DNA of 64,000 nucleotides, taken from assembly GCF_002929705.1 (NCBI RefSeq), contig NZ_PJIN01000002.1:527296-591295 (forward strand). Reading direction: 5' to 3'. The stretch is from Arthrobacter sp. N199823 (GTDB lineage: Bacteria; Actinomycetota; Actinomycetes; Actinomycetales; Micrococcaceae). The notes below the pieces were generated by a model. The model was not told the DNA's origin and did no database searches. It was given only the letters and a program-made list of their open reading frames with translations. The translations under genes and the position numbers were made by a program. Positions 35,306 to 44,535 of the stretch are shown in pieces (position 1 is the stretch's first letter; each line of letters starts with the position of its first letter).

Positions 35306-35444
35306 ATTAACCAGCTTTCCAAACTTAACGGTATTTACAGGGTGTTTTCATACACCAAGCTCTTCAGCACAATTTGTAGGAAGTCTACAATGCTCCCGTG
35401 ACGTGGCGGGTATTCGTTACGAGACTTGGTGGGACTTGGAGCGC

Positions 35445-36767
35445 CTAGTGGCTTGCTGAGCCCGGGAGTGCTGCGGTAGTACGGGCCGTGGGGGACTTGG
35501 CGGGTGCTTGCTTCGCAGCGCCTTGATTTGTAGCTTTTGTCGACGTTGCCAGCCTGCCCACAATCAGGGCCGTTTGCAAGACAAAGGCTTCGCGGGGGAT
35601 GAGCGGATCCCACCCAGTGACATCACAAATCCGGCGCAGGCGGTATCGGACTGTGTTGGAGTGTACAAAAAGATCCCGCGCCGCCGCTTCCAGGGAATGC
35701 CCGCCCTGGAGGTAGCTGCTGAGGGTTTCCACCAGTCCGTTGGAGGCTGCCATGAGCGGGCGGTAAATATTCACCAAGAGGGCCCTGCGTGCCGATTCGT
35801 CCCCACCAATGACGCGCTCTGGCAGCAGATCATCAGCGGAGACCGGGCGCGGGGCGGAGGGCCATCCCTTGGCCACCGAAATACCGGCGAAGGCCACCTT
35901 CGCGCAAGCGGTGGCCTCGGCCAGAGTTGTTGCCAGCGGTCCGTACACCACCGGCCCGGGCGCAAACAGCTCACTCAAGCGCACATAAGCCGATTCTGGA
36001 TCCGTCACATTGCCCAGCACCAAGATCAATTTATCGCCCTGAATCCCCAGCATGACGTCCTCGGCGAAGCGCCCGGCGGCGCGGCGCAGAGTGGAGAGTA
36101 AGAGCGCATTGGTTTCCGAGGGAGCTGGCCCCACCATGACGGTGAAGCGCCCGTGTGAGGTCCAGCCCAGGGCTGAGATGCGTGATTGCAGGGCATCGGC
36201 ATTTTCTCCGCGCAGGATCCCATCAACGGCAAGGGCCTCCAGTCGGGTATCCCAGGAGCCCCGGTTTTCTGCCGCCCGTGCATACACATCGGCGGCAGCA
36301 AAAGCCACTTCGCGGGAGTAACGCAGCACCGCCTCTCGCAGGGCAACTTGTTCCTCGGCGGCGGCCAGTTCCGGAACCTTGTCTTCCACTACCTGGACCA
36401 CTGTCCGGATCAATTGCAGGGCGCGCTGGAGGCTGATGGAACGGGTGAGCTCTGTCGGTGCCGTGCCGAAAACATCTGAGAGGACCCAGCTGGGTGAGGA
36501 AGGATGCTCGTACCAGGAGACGAAGGCTGTGATGCCGTTTTGGGCCACCAGGCCCAAGGCGGAACGTTCATCGGCGCTGAGCCGCCGGTACCACGGCAGG
36601 GTGCTCTCCAGTTCCCTGCGCATCATGGTGGACAAGGGGCCAATGTTCGCTCGTAGCCGCTCTAGCGTCCCTGAGGTGTTCTTGGCCTTGCGCTGGGCGG
36701 GCGAGCTCGGGGAACTGTCCGGCTCCTGTGCGGGGTGGTGGGTGTCCGCTGAATTTTTCGCTGCCAT
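35445..36767 (-). CDS. fasR: PucR-type regulator of fatty acid synthesis (FasR-like)
   Basis: A regulator of about 440 residues. The C-terminal PucR helix-turn-helix is GHSLEAAARDLFVHSNTVRYRLRRI (start about 365), preceded by a GGDEF-like/CdaR middle region. Position directly upstream of fabD-fabH-acpP-fabF matches Streptomyces FasR, the activator of this operon. The ATG at 36767 is chosen; a TTG ten codons upstream is possible, and neither has a good ribosome site. The basic/Ala-rich tail is low complexity. Confidence 0.88.
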   Translation of the reverse strand: MAAKNSADTHHPAQEPDSSPSSPAQRKAKNTSGTLERLRANIGPLSTMMRRELESTLPWYRRLSADERSALGLVAQNGITAFVSWYEHPSSPSWVLSDVFGTAPTELTRSISLQRALQLIRTVVQVVEDKVPELAAAEEQVALREAVLRYSREVAFAAADVYARAAENRGSWDTRLEALAVDGILRGENADALQSRISALGWTSHGRFTVMVGPAPSETNALLLSTLRRAAGRFAEDVMLGIQGDKLILVLGNVTDPESAYVRLSELFAPGPVVYGPLATTLAEATACAKVAFAGISVAKGWPSAPRPVSADDLLPERVIGGDESARRALLVNIYRPLMAASNGLVETLSSYLQGGHSLEAAARDLFVHSNTVRYRLRRICDVTGWDPLIPREAFVLQTALIVGRLATSTKATNQGAAKQAPAKSPTARTTAALPGSASH

Positions 36768-36887
36768 ATCTTGAGGATATGTCTTAATGACCGCCAAGCG
36801 TTATTTGTGTAAACCCAACAACTTCATCTTGAGGCGCTCGAGTGGCAGAACAGGCAGAACGTTACAGATTGGCGGGATACACAAAAA

Positions 36888-36936
36888 TGGGCGGTTGGTG
36901 TTGCTGTAGAAGATCTACAGCAACACCAACCGCCCA
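36888..36936 (-). terminator. Terminator of aceE
   Basis: A perfect 23-bp stem (TGGGCGGTTGGTG...CACCAACCGCCCA) with a 3-nt AGA loop, followed on the minus strand by TTTTTG. Confidence 0.9.
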
Positions 36937-36954
36937 TCATGCGGGAGGAGCTGG

Positions 36955-39696
36955 TTAGCCCTCGCCGCCGGCGTTGCCGGTGGTGCCTGCATTGACATTG
37001 AGGAGATCGTATTTAGCGATCGCCTTAGCCGGAGCATCAGCATCCACTTCGCCACGCTTAGCCAGCATCTGCAAGGTTCGAACGACCACTGAGTGGCTGT
37101 CGATCTTGAAGAAGCGCCGTGCTGCGGCGCGGGTGTCGGAGAAGCCGAAGCCGTCGGCACCCAGGGTTGCGAACTCATTGGGCAGGAACTGACGGATCTG
37201 ATCCGGCACTGCCTTCATGTAGTCAGTGACAGCAACAACGGGGCCCTGTGCATCAGCCATCTTGGCAGTGATGTACGGGACGCGAGGCTCGCTTTCCGGA
37301 TGGAGGAAGGAATCCTCTTCGGCAGCGAGTGCGTCACGGCGAAGTTCGTTCCAGGACGTAACGGACCAAACATCGGCAGAGACACCCCACTCATCGGCGA
37401 GAATCTGTGCAGCTTCAAGTGCCCACGGCACGGAGACACCCGAGCCCAGCAACTGAGTCTTCGGGCCCGGAGCATCGCTCTTCTTGAGAAGGTAGATGCC
37501 CTTGATGATGCCGTCGACGTCCATGTTTTCTGGAGCCTTCGGCTGCACAATCGGCTCGTTGTAGACAGTGATGTAGTACATGACGTTGGGATCCAAAGAA
37601 TCCTTGCCGTACATGCGCTCAAGACCGGACTTGATGATGGCGCCGATTTCGTAACCATACGCGGGGTCGTAGGAGACCACGGCAGGGTTCGTCGAAGCCA
37701 GGATCGGGGAGTGACCGTCAGCGTGCTGCAGGCCCTCACCGGTCAAGGTTGTGCGGCCAGCTGTAGCGCCAATGATAAAGCCACGGGTCATCTGGTCACC
37801 GGCAGCCCAGAAGCTGTCGCCGGTGCGCTGGAAGCCGAACATGGAGTAGAACACGTAGATCGGGATCAACGGTTCCCCATGGGTTGCGTAGGCGGTTCCC
37901 GCTGCGGTGAATGCTGCGACGGAGCCGGCCTCGTTGATGCCTGCGTGAACAATTTGTCCAGAAATGGACTCCTTGTAGGCCAGCACCAGATCGCGGTCCA
38001 CGGACAAGTAATTCTGACCGTTGGGGTTGTAGATCTTCGCGGTGGGGAAGAAGGCGTCAATACCAAAGGTACGTGCCTCATCCGGGATGATCGGGACAAT
38101 GCGCTGCCCAATCTCCTTGTCACGCATCAAATCCTTGAGCAAACGCACGAACGCCATGGTGGTGGCTGCCTGCTGCTTGCCGGAACCGCGGTTCGCGACC
38201 TCGTAGGTCTTCTCGCCTGGCAAGGTCAGCTCGGTGTGCTTGCTGCGACGCTCCGGAACGGATCCGCCCAATTCGCGGCGGCGTTCCATCATGTACTGGA
38301 TCTCCGGCGTGTCCATACCCGGGTGGTAGTACGGCGGGCGGTACGGATCTGCTTCCAAAACCTCATCAGTGATGGGCAGGCGCAGGTGCGTACGGAAGTC
38401 CTTCAGGTCCTGCAAGGTGAGCTTCTTCATCTGGTGCGTTGAGTTACGCGCCTCGAAGTGTGTGCCCAGTCCGTAGCCCTTGACCGTGTGGGCCAAGATG
38501 ACTGTCGGCTTGCCCTTGAAGTCCATGGCTGCCTTGTAAGCGGCGTAAACCTTGTGGTAATCGTGGCCACCGCGCTTGAGGTTCCAGACCTCGTCATCGC
38601 TCAGGTGAGCGGCGAGTTCCTTCGTCTGAGGCGTCTGGCCGAAGAAGTGCTCGCGCACAAATCCGCCGTTTTCAGCCTTGTACGTCTGGTAATCGCCGTC
38701 GCGCGTGGTGTTCATGACGTCCACGAGTGAACCGTCGGTGTCACGCTCAAGCAGGTCATCCCACTCGCGGCCCCACAGGACCTTGATGACGTTCCAGCCG
38801 GCACCGCGGAAGAACGCTTCGAGTTCCTGAACGATCTTGCCGTTACCGCGCACCGGACCGTCGAGGCGCTGCAAGTTGCAGTTAACCACGAATGTCAGGT
38901 TGTCCAACTTGTCATTGGCGGCCAGCTGGAGCAGGCCGCGTGACTCGGGCTCATCCATTTCGCCATCGCCAAGGAAAGCCCAGACGTGCTGATCGGAGGT
39001 GTCCTTGATGCCGCGGTTATGCAGGTATCGGTTGGACTGAGCCTGGTAAATGGCGTTCATGGGGCCAATGCCCATGGAGACCGTGGGGAATTCCCAGAAC
39101 TCCGGCATGAGACGCGGGTGCGGGTAGGACGAGAGCGCATGCCCTTCCTTGGACTTTTCCTGACGGAAGCCATCCAAGTCCTCTTCGCTGAGGCGACCTT
39201 CCAGGAATGCACGAGCGTACATGCCGGGGGAGGCGTGGCCCTGGAAGAAGACCTGGTCTCCGCCGCCAGCGTGGTCCTTACCGCGGAAGAAGTGGTTGAA
39301 ACCAACTTCATACAGGGTTGCGGCACCGGCATACGTGGAAATGTGTCCACCTACGCCGATGTCAGGACGCTGTGCGCGGTGCACCAAGACGGCAGCATTC
39401 CAGCGCAGCCATGCGCGGTACTTGCGCTCAATTTCTTCGTTGCCCGGGAATTCGGGTTCCTGATCGACAGGAATGGTGTTCACGTAGTCGGTGGTCGTGA
39501 CCATAGGCACGCCAACGCTCTGTGCCCCAGCCCGCTGAAGCAGGCTACGCATGATGAATTGGGCACGCTCAGTGCCGCGTTCCTGAATCAACGTATCCAG
39601 GGACTCAAGCCATTCGGCTGTCTCTTCCGGATCGCGATCAGGCAGCTGGTTTGTCAACCCGCTGAGGATATGGGAGTTATCGTCTCCTGCAGCCAC
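36955..39696 (-). CDS. aceE: Pyruvate dehydrogenase E1 component, homodimeric
   Basis: A 913-residue thiamine-diphosphate enzyme that decarboxylates pyruvate for acetyl-CoA formation. The TPP motif is [16 protein letters not shown] to [16 protein letters not shown] chose GTG at 39696 because AGAGAGG lies 6 bp upstream; a TTG two codons earlier would have no spacing. Next to the fab operon, it supplies the acetyl-CoA used for lipid synthesis. E2 and E3 genes are not in this window. Confidence 0.97.
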   Translation of the reverse strand: MAAGDDNSHILSGLTNQLPDRDPEETAEWLESLDTLIQERGTERAQFIMRSLLQRAGAQSVGVPMVTTTDYVNTIPVDQEPEFPGNEEIERKYRAWLRWNAAVLVHRAQRPDIGVGGHISTYAGAATLYEVGFNHFFRGKDHAGGGDQVFFQGHASPGMYARAFLEGRLSEEDLDGFRQEKSKEGHALSSYPHPRLMPEFWEFPTVSMGIGPMNAIYQAQSNRYLHNRGIKDTSDQHVWAFLGDGEMDEPESRGLLQLAANDKLDNLTFVVNCNLQRLDGPVRGNGKIVQELEAFFRGAGWNVIKVLWGREWDDLLERDTDGSLVDVMNTTRDGDYQTYKAENGGFVREHFFGQTPQTKELAAHLSDDEVWNLKRGGHDYHKVYAAYKAAMDFKGKPTVILAHTVKGYGLGTHFEARNSTHQMKKLTLQDLKDFRTHLRLPITDEVLEADPYRPPYYHPGMDTPEIQYMMERRRELGGSVPERRSKHTELTLPGEKTYEVANRGSGKQQAATTMAFVRLLKDLMRDKEIGQRIVPIIPDEARTFGIDAFFPTAKIYNPNGQNYLSVDRDLVLAYKESISGQIVHAGINEAGSVAAFTAAGTAYATHGEPLIPIYVFYSMFGFQRTGDSFWAAGDQMTRGFIIGATAGRTTLTGEGLQHADGHSPILASTNPAVVSYDPAYGYEIGAIIKSGLERMYGKDSLDPNVMYYITVYNEPIVQPKAPENMDVDGIIKGIYLLKKSDAPGPKTQLLGSGVSVPWALEAAQILADEWGVSADVWSVTSWNELRRDALAAEEDSFLHPESEPRVPYITAKMADAQGPVVAVTDYMKAVPDQIRQFLPNEFATLGADGFGFSDTRAAARRFFKIDSHSVVVRTLQMLAKRGEVDADAPAKAIAKYDLLNVNAGTTGNAGGEG

Positions 39697-40005
39697 GTCC
39701 AACCTCTCTTAAAAGCAGTGTGAGCGCCCAGAGCTGTAGCCATGGGCGTGTACCAATACTGTAGACCGCAGGGGCCATTAGTGCGTAGCTGTGCCCGTTG
39801 CATGAACACCGGCCTAGGCATCCCGTGGCGTTCACTGTGGGGAACCGCGCACAATGTGGGTAATGTAAATCACAATATTCACACAGGTCACCGAGCCCTG
39901 TTGCGTCCAAGAATGCGTTAAGTGGAGGCAAGCGGCGCTCACCCCCTAGACTGGGGTCATTGACCAACAAACCAGCGCGCAAGTGCTGACCCCAGGAGGA
40001 AAAAC
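39697..40005. promoter_or_regulatory. Divergent aceE / DUF3052 promoter region
   Basis: 309 bp. A cluster of TGTGA-like half-sites (TGTAAATCACAATATTCACA near 39867-39886) could bind a CRP/GlxR-type regulator, but spacing is not the canonical TGTGA-n6-TCACA. AGGAGGA precedes the DUF3052 start. Confidence 0.4.
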
Positions 40006-40425
40006 GTGAGCGAGGCCGACGCCGGCACCATTGCCAAGGTGGCAGGCAGTTTAGGGTTCAAGGATGGGGATCTCATCCAGGAGCTCGGATACGACGACGA
40101 CGTCGATTTTGATCTGCGCGACAGCATCGAGACCCTCATTGGGTCTGAGATGTTCGATGAGCAAGATCATGACGTAGTGGATTCAGTCCTTTTCTGGTGG
40201 CGCGATGGTGATGGCGACCTTGTGGACGCCCTTGTCGATTCGCTGACCACCTTGGACGAAGGCGGCGTGGTGTGGATCATGACACCCAAGCAGGGCCGTG
40301 ATGGTTACGTCCCGCCGTCGGACATTCAGGAAGCTGCGCCCACGGCCGGCTTGCATGTCACCACCACGGCAGGGGTGTCTACCGACTGGGCTGCGGCACG
40401 GCTGGTTCCGCGCAAACGCCAGTAG
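40006..40425 (+). CDS. DUF3052 family protein
   Basis: A 139-residue actinobacterial protein. It starts SEADAGTIAKVAGSLGFKDG (GTG) with a strong AGGAGGA site; LGYDDDVD, DVVDSVLFWWRDGDGDLVD and a GGVVWIMTPKQGRDG segment mark the family. Divergent from aceE and followed by a peroxiredoxin, the same order as in Streptomyces. Function unknown. Confidence 0.9.
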   Translation: MSEADAGTIAKVAGSLGFKDGDLIQELGYDDDVDFDLRDSIETLIGSEMFDEQDHDVVDSVLFWWRDGDGDLVDALVDSLTTLDEGGVVWIMTPKQGRDGYVPPSDIQEAAPTAGLHVTTTAGVSTDWAAARLVPRKRQ

Positions 40426-40448
40426 CCCTGGCGAGGGAAGGACTGCCC

Positions 40449-40928
40449 GTGAAGAACGACGGCGCCACGCACCAAGGTCTAGCGCTCGGGGGCATTGCTC
40501 CCGACTTCACCTTGTCCAACCAGTTTGGCGAACCAGTGTCCCTCTCTGGCTTGCGTGGCACCGCCGTTGCGCTGGTGTTCTACCCGTTTGCGTTCTCTGG
40601 TGTTTGCACGGGCGAACTGAGCGAACTTCAGGAGAACGTCGGCGAGTTTGAAAAGGCCGGCGTGCACTTGTTGGCTATCTCTGTCGACAGCAAATACGCG
40701 CTTCGGGCCTACGCCCAGGCGCAGGGCTACTCCTTTGATCTGCTGGCTGACTTTTGGCCGCATGGCCAGGTGGCGCAGAGCTACGGCGTTTTCGATGCCG
40801 ACCGTGGCATGGCCACTCGAAGCACATTCCTCATTACCGCCAGCGGCGTCCTTGCCGACACCTTCAGCACGCCCACGGGGCAGGCTCGTCCCTTGGGCCG
40901 ATACCGTCAAGCACTCGAGCGGCTGTAG
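40449..40928 (+). CDS. Peroxiredoxin, AhpE-type one-Cys
   Basis: A 159-residue thioredoxin-fold peroxidase that reduces hydroperoxides. Peroxidatic Cys53 in FAFSGVCTGEL; no second resolving Cys is present, as in one-Cys AhpE. APDFTLSNQFGEPVSL is the usual start region. GTG start. Two bases separate its stop from the next GTG, so it is probably coupled to the sirtuin gene. Confidence 0.9.
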   Translation: MKNDGATHQGLALGGIAPDFTLSNQFGEPVSLSGLRGTAVALVFYPFAFSGVCTGELSELQENVGEFEKAGVHLLAISVDSKYALRAYAQAQGYSFDLLADFWPHGQVAQSYGVFDADRGMATRSTFLITASGVLADTFSTPTGQARPLGRYRQALERL

Positions 40929-40930
40929 CT

Positions 40931-41887
40931 GTGGATCAATTGCGGCCGGGCATTGGTGAAACGGGCTTTGTCCCGGCTATGACGCCCGCAGTCCCGGGCA
41001 TGACGCCCGCAGCAACCTCAGGAGCCAGCGCTGCCGCGTTGAGCCGCGATGAGATCGCTGCCGTGGACATGGTTGCTGCCACATTAGGCGGCCAGCCCTT
41101 CGCACTGCTTACTGGCGCGGGCATCAGCACCGATTCCGGCATCCCGGACTATCGGGGACCCGGCGCCCCGCCGCGGAATCCGCTGACGTATCAGGAATTT
41201 ATGCGGGAGCCGTCTCTGCGCCAACGCTATTGGGCCAGAAATCATGTGGGCTGGTCGCGGATGCACTTATCGAAGCCCAATGCCGGACACTTTGCTGCTA
41301 CCGAGCTGGAGCGTGCCGGAATGCTGAGCGGCATTGTGACTCAGAATGTGGACAGACTTCACGAGGCGGCTCTCGCCAGCAATGTGGTGGACCTGCACGG
41401 CCGCTTCGATCAGGTGCTGTGTATGGAGTGTGGCAATCACTATTCACGGTCCTTTCTGGCCATCATCCTCAATGAGCTCAACCCCGGCTTCTTAGAGGCA
41501 GTCGCGGCAGCAGGAGGAGTTTCCGCAGCCCCTGACGCGGACGCTGACGTGGAGAGCGAGAAGTTGATCTCCGCCTTCAACGTAGCCAAGTGCCCTTTGT
41601 GCGGGGGCCTGCTCAAGCCGGACTTTGTCTTTTTTGGCGAAAATGTTCCTCAGGACAGGGTGTTGCGGTCCTTCTCCATGGTGGATGCCGCCGCGGCGCT
41701 GGTGGTGGCAGGCTCGTCATTGTCTGTTCTTTCCGGCCTGCGATTCGTCAAGAAAGCGGCTAAGGACGGCAAGCCGGTCATCATCATCAACAGAGGCAAA
41801 ACCCGCGGAGATTCCTTGGCAACAGTGAAGCTGGAGCTCGGAGTCAGCGAGGCTATGACCCAACTCACACGCTCACTAGGGTTGTAA
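40931..41887 (+). CDS. SIR2-family NAD-dependent protein deacetylase
   Basis: A protein of about 318 residues that removes acyl groups from lysines with NAD+. Family motifs: LLTGAGISTDSGIPDYRG, VTQNVDRLHEAA, DLHGRF with the catalytic His, and two zinc pairs (CMECGNHYS and CPLCGGLL). The first 40 residues (MTPAVPG repeat) are low complexity and not conserved, so a start at the ATG at 40979 is also possible. It follows the peroxiredoxin directly. Confidence 0.9.
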   Translation: MDQLRPGIGETGFVPAMTPAVPGMTPAATSGASAAALSRDEIAAVDMVAATLGGQPFALLTGAGISTDSGIPDYRGPGAPPRNPLTYQEFMREPSLRQRYWARNHVGWSRMHLSKPNAGHFAATELERAGMLSGIVTQNVDRLHEAALASNVVDLHGRFDQVLCMECGNHYSRSFLAIILNELNPGFLEAVAAAGGVSAAPDADADVESEKLISAFNVAKCPLCGGLLKPDFVFFGENVPQDRVLRSFSMVDAAAALVVAGSSLSVLSGLRFVKKAAKDGKPVIIINRGKTRGDSLATVKLELGVSEAMTQLTRSLGL

Positions 41888-41918
41888 TTGGCGCAAAGGG
41901 CTAAATGTCGTGTACAGT
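41888..41918 (+). promoter_or_regulatory. Putative tRNA promoter
   Basis: TTGGCG and TACAGT with a 19-bp spacer lie about 55 bp ahead of the tRNA gene. Spacing is slightly long. Confidence 0.35.
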
Positions 41919-41973
41919 AGTTTCTCGTTGGTCAGGCAAACAAGCGCATAGCTTGGAACGCCTACTGATGAAT

Positions 41974-42049
41974 GGGTCTTTAGCTCAGCTGGTAGAGCGC
42001 CACGTTTACACCGTGGATGTCATCGGTTCGATCCCGGTAGGACCCACCA
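41974..42049 (+). tRNA. tRNA-Val (anticodon TAC)
   Basis: A 76-nt cloverleaf with acceptor stem GGGTCTT/AGGACCC, anticodon stem CCACG/CGTGG around loop TTTACAC (anticodon TAC), and T-loop GTTCGATCC. CCA is encoded. Confidence 0.96.
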
Positions 42050-42054
42050 ATAAG

Positions 42055-42108
42055 AACCTCGCCATTCCGCGGCCTGACGGCCCAGAGTGGCGGGGTTTCT
42101 TGTTTTTT
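42055..42108 (+). terminator. Terminator after tRNA-Val
   Basis: AACCTCGCCATTC pairs imperfectly with GAGTGGCGGGGTT, then TTTCTTGTTTTTT. Confidence 0.8.
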
Positions 42109-42175
42109 GTACGTTTGGCCAGACGTTGCCCGGTCCGGGTGACCGCCAGGATGACCATCACCATCAGGGGGACGC

Positions 42176-43078
42176 ATGGACGGGATTTCCTTCACGGCCA
42201 TTGATTTTGAAACGGCGAACAACTTCCGCGCCTCTGCGTGCGCCGTTGGGCTGACCAAGGTGAGGGCCGGCAAGGTGGTGGACCAGGTTTCCTGGCTCAT
42301 CAAGCCACTGCCTGGCTTTACGGAGTTCGCACCCGTCAACGTGAGCATTCATGGCATCACGGCCGCCCATGTGCGCCACGCACCCGACTGGCGCGGCATC
42401 CACGGCCCCATGATGGATTTCATTGGCTCCGATGCTCTGGTGGGCCACAATGTCAGCTTCGAGAAGTCGGTCATCTCCAAAGCCAACGATGCGTGTGGGC
42501 TGCCTGCCCCCGTTCAGGATTTCCACTGCACGCTGACGTTGGCCCGGAAGCATCTCGACTTGGACCACTACACATTGTCCGACGTAGTTGGCGCCTTAGA
42601 CTTGCCGGCGTTCAATCATCACGACGCGGGCGACGATGCCCGGGCCAGCGCTTTGATTGCCATTGAACTGGCTCGGCTCCATGGTGCCTCGTCGCTTTCG
42701 GCCCTGTGGCCCGCAGCTCAGAAGGTGGCCGCAAAAGTCCCTGGCTATTATGCAGCGGGCTATACACGCAAGCTGGCAGATCTGCCGGTACCCAATGCCA
42801 AGGCAAACCCCTACGGGCCGCTCTATGGCCAGACCATCGTCTTTAGTGGAGATCTAGCGGCCATGCCCCGAACCGACGCTCAAGATGCGGCAGCTGCCAA
42901 GGGCGCCACGATTGCCAATAGCACCACCAAAAAGGTGACCATGGTGGTTAGCGCCGAGGTGGCCGGTGGCACACGCTCCAGCGCAAAGGTCAAGAGGGCT
43001 TTGGAATTGGCGGCCGCGGGGCAAGATATCCAGGTTGTGGGCGAGCTGGCATTCCTGCGGCTCTTGGCGTTTAAGTAA
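42176..43078 (+). CDS. DEDD exonuclease (DnaQ-like) with BRCT domain
   Basis: A 300-residue protein. An N-terminal 3'-5' exonuclease domain of the DNA polymerase III epsilon type shows AIDFETAN, LVGHNVSFEKSVI and HDAGDDARASA, carrying the DEDDh acidic residues. A C-terminal BRCT domain starts near residue 215 (LYGQTIVFSGDLAAMPRTDA) and ends VVGELAFLRLL. This fusion is probably used in DNA repair rather than replication. ATG start. Confidence 0.9.
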   Translation: MDGISFTAIDFETANNFRASACAVGLTKVRAGKVVDQVSWLIKPLPGFTEFAPVNVSIHGITAAHVRHAPDWRGIHGPMMDFIGSDALVGHNVSFEKSVISKANDACGLPAPVQDFHCTLTLARKHLDLDHYTLSDVVGALDLPAFNHHDAGDDARASALIAIELARLHGASSLSALWPAAQKVAAKVPGYYAAGYTRKLADLPVPNAKANPYGPLYGQTIVFSGDLAAMPRTDAQDAAAAKGATIANSTTKKVTMVVSAEVAGGTRSSAKVKRALELAAAGQDIQVVGELAFLRLLAFK

Positions 43079-43174
43079 CTCAACGCCGCACCTTGCTCGC
43101 TTGAATTAAAAGCAGCCGATCAGGCTAGTCCTGATTTCTAAACTGAGGCAGGCGGAACTTGCGCCAACTAAAAA

Positions 43175-43217
43175 GGTTCCCCGCCACAGCTATTGGGGGA
43201 CGCTGTGGTGGGGAACC
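43175..43217. repeat. Stem-loop A, loop TATTGGGGGAC
   Basis: A 16-bp stem (GGTTCCCCGCCACAGC with one G-T pair) closes an 11-nt loop TATTGGGGGAC. On the minus strand a TTTTT run follows, as in a terminator for minus-strand transcription. Confidence 0.85.
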
Positions 43218-43392
43218 AGTAATAAAAATATATCGCGTGATGGGACAGGATGCAAACTGACACGCGGAATTTCCAGATCGTGTCGAAGATCGGATTACTG
43301 GAGTGTTTGTCATGGTCGCCATCCCCGGCGCGGTGACGAGTGGGCAGTCTCGGACCCGAGAATCTCGGGGAGTATTCAGCCTTAACGTGGAT

Positions 43393-43435
43393 GATCCTCC
43401 ACTGTGGCTATTGGGGGACGCCACAGTGGAGGATC
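43393..43435. repeat. Stem-loop B, same loop, different stem
   Basis: A perfect 16-bp stem (GATCCTCCACTGTGGC) closes the same TATTGGGGGAC loop as stem-loop A, 218 bp away. The stem sequence differs but length and closing C-G pair are kept. Confidence 0.85.
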
Positions 43436-43600
43436 TGAAGACGAATATACCGGCATGCTGGAAAAAACACAAGAGTGGACGTTCTACCTCTTTGCTTGAA
43501 CAGTATGATGAAAACTGTCCATATCAATGTACTGTAAGTGGGCGGCAAAACACCGCTCCGGGACTCTCCCCGGGGAACCTTCAGCGTCGAGGAAAACTAC

Positions 43601-44404
43601 GTGAGCGAAATTCAGGCCATGCCCAGCAGGAACAGTGAAGTGCGGGGCCATGGATCTCCCGCCCCTGCGGTGACCCGCGCTTCCGCCGTGCTTGACGCCT
43701 TGGCGCAGTCGGTCACGGGAAGGTTGACGCTCAGCGACCTTGCCCGCGAGCTGGGCATCCCCAAATCCTCCACATCCAACTTGTTGCAGGCTCTTGAGGA
43801 TGCTGAGCTCATCACCCGCGTCGGATCCGACTATGCCCTGGGTGTGAAATTGGTGGAGCTCGGGGCCGCCTACCTGAGCCGCCGCGACGAGGTCAGGGAG
43901 TTTTACCGCTTTTGCGAAGCCGCACCCCTACTTAAGGGCGAGACGGTCCGCATTGCCATGCTCGACGGCGAGAATGTCATTTACTTGGCGCGTTATGAAG
44001 GGCATCCTGCGGTGCGGCTGACCTCCAATATTGGGGACAAAATGCCAGTCTCTTTGTGTGCGGTGGGGAAGGCGCTGATTGCCAAGCTGCATGACCATGA
44101 CCTGGACCGGCTTTACCCCGACGCGTCTGCGCTCCCTGTCCTGACGCCCAAGTCACTCCGAACCGGCACCGAGCTCAAGGCCGAAATCGCAGTCATTCGC
44201 GCCCAGGGCTATGCCTTTGAGGATGAAGAGTCCACCTTGGGTGTGGTGAGTCTTGGCGTGGCCGTTCCCACCCGCGGCTCGCACGGCCCCAGCCTCGGCG
44301 TGTCAGTGACGGCACTGCAGGCCACGTTCTCCGATGCGCAGCGCGCAGCCATGGTTCAGGAGCTCGTGGAGCTGTCCAAGATGTTGGGCAATCCCATGGG
44401 CTAG
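43601..44404 (+). CDS. IclR-family transcriptional regulator
   Basis: A 267-residue regulator. The N-terminal winged helix includes LTLSDLARELGIPKSSTSNLLQALEDAEL (about 43-72). The C-terminal effector domain includes LDGENVIYLARYEG, MPVSLCAVGKALIAKL and GYAFEDEESTLGVVSLGVAV. GTG start after GAGGAAAAC. It precedes the MHS transporter, and operator-like repeats lie between them, so it probably controls the sugar-acid genes downstream. Confidence 0.92.
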   Translation: MSEIQAMPSRNSEVRGHGSPAPAVTRASAVLDALAQSVTGRLTLSDLARELGIPKSSTSNLLQALEDAELITRVGSDYALGVKLVELGAAYLSRRDEVREFYRFCEAAPLLKGETVRIAMLDGENVIYLARYEGHPAVRLTSNIGDKMPVSLCAVGKALIAKLHDHDLDRLYPDASALPVLTPKSLRTGTELKAEIAVIRAQGYAFEDEESTLGVVSLGVAVPTRGSHGPSLGVSVTALQATFSDAQRAAMVQELVELSKMLGNPMG

Positions 44405-44436
44405 TGAGCCACATAACATTTTCCTCTTGGCCTTCC

Positions 44437-44464
44437 GTTCAACATGTTGTACGCTGTTCAACAT
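44437..44464. promoter_or_regulatory. Operator-like repeats before the MHS transporter
   Basis: GTTCAACAT occurs twice, 19 bp apart, and the first copy forms the imperfect palindrome GTTCAACATGTTGTAC. A related TTGAACA half-site precedes the IclR gene. This is the likely IclR operator. Confidence 0.6.
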
Positions 44465-44535
44465 AGTGATCGACCTTAGGGTCGTTGTCGCCTGCCTGAA
44501 CCAATGGTGGTTCGGTAAGTTTCAAGGGAGAATCA

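Larger units (their letters stand above)
43079..43600. other. Intergenic region with two same-loop hairpins
   Basis: 522 bp with no convincing gene; short open frames overlap the hairpins and show no coding character. It holds two stem-loops with an identical loop (separate entries), AT-rich spacers such as AGTAATAAAAATATAT, and the IclR gene promoter near 43495-43540 with a TTGAACA half-site at about 43496. Confidence 0.6.

Noticed and set aside
41974-42049. tRNA-Val as an integration site
   Set aside because: No duplicated 3' tRNA end or integrase lies downstream; the following genes look chromosomal.
43303-43638. Open reading frame over the hairpin region
   Set aside because: It spans both a perfect hairpin and the start of the IclR gene in another frame, with no ribosome site or protein-like composition.
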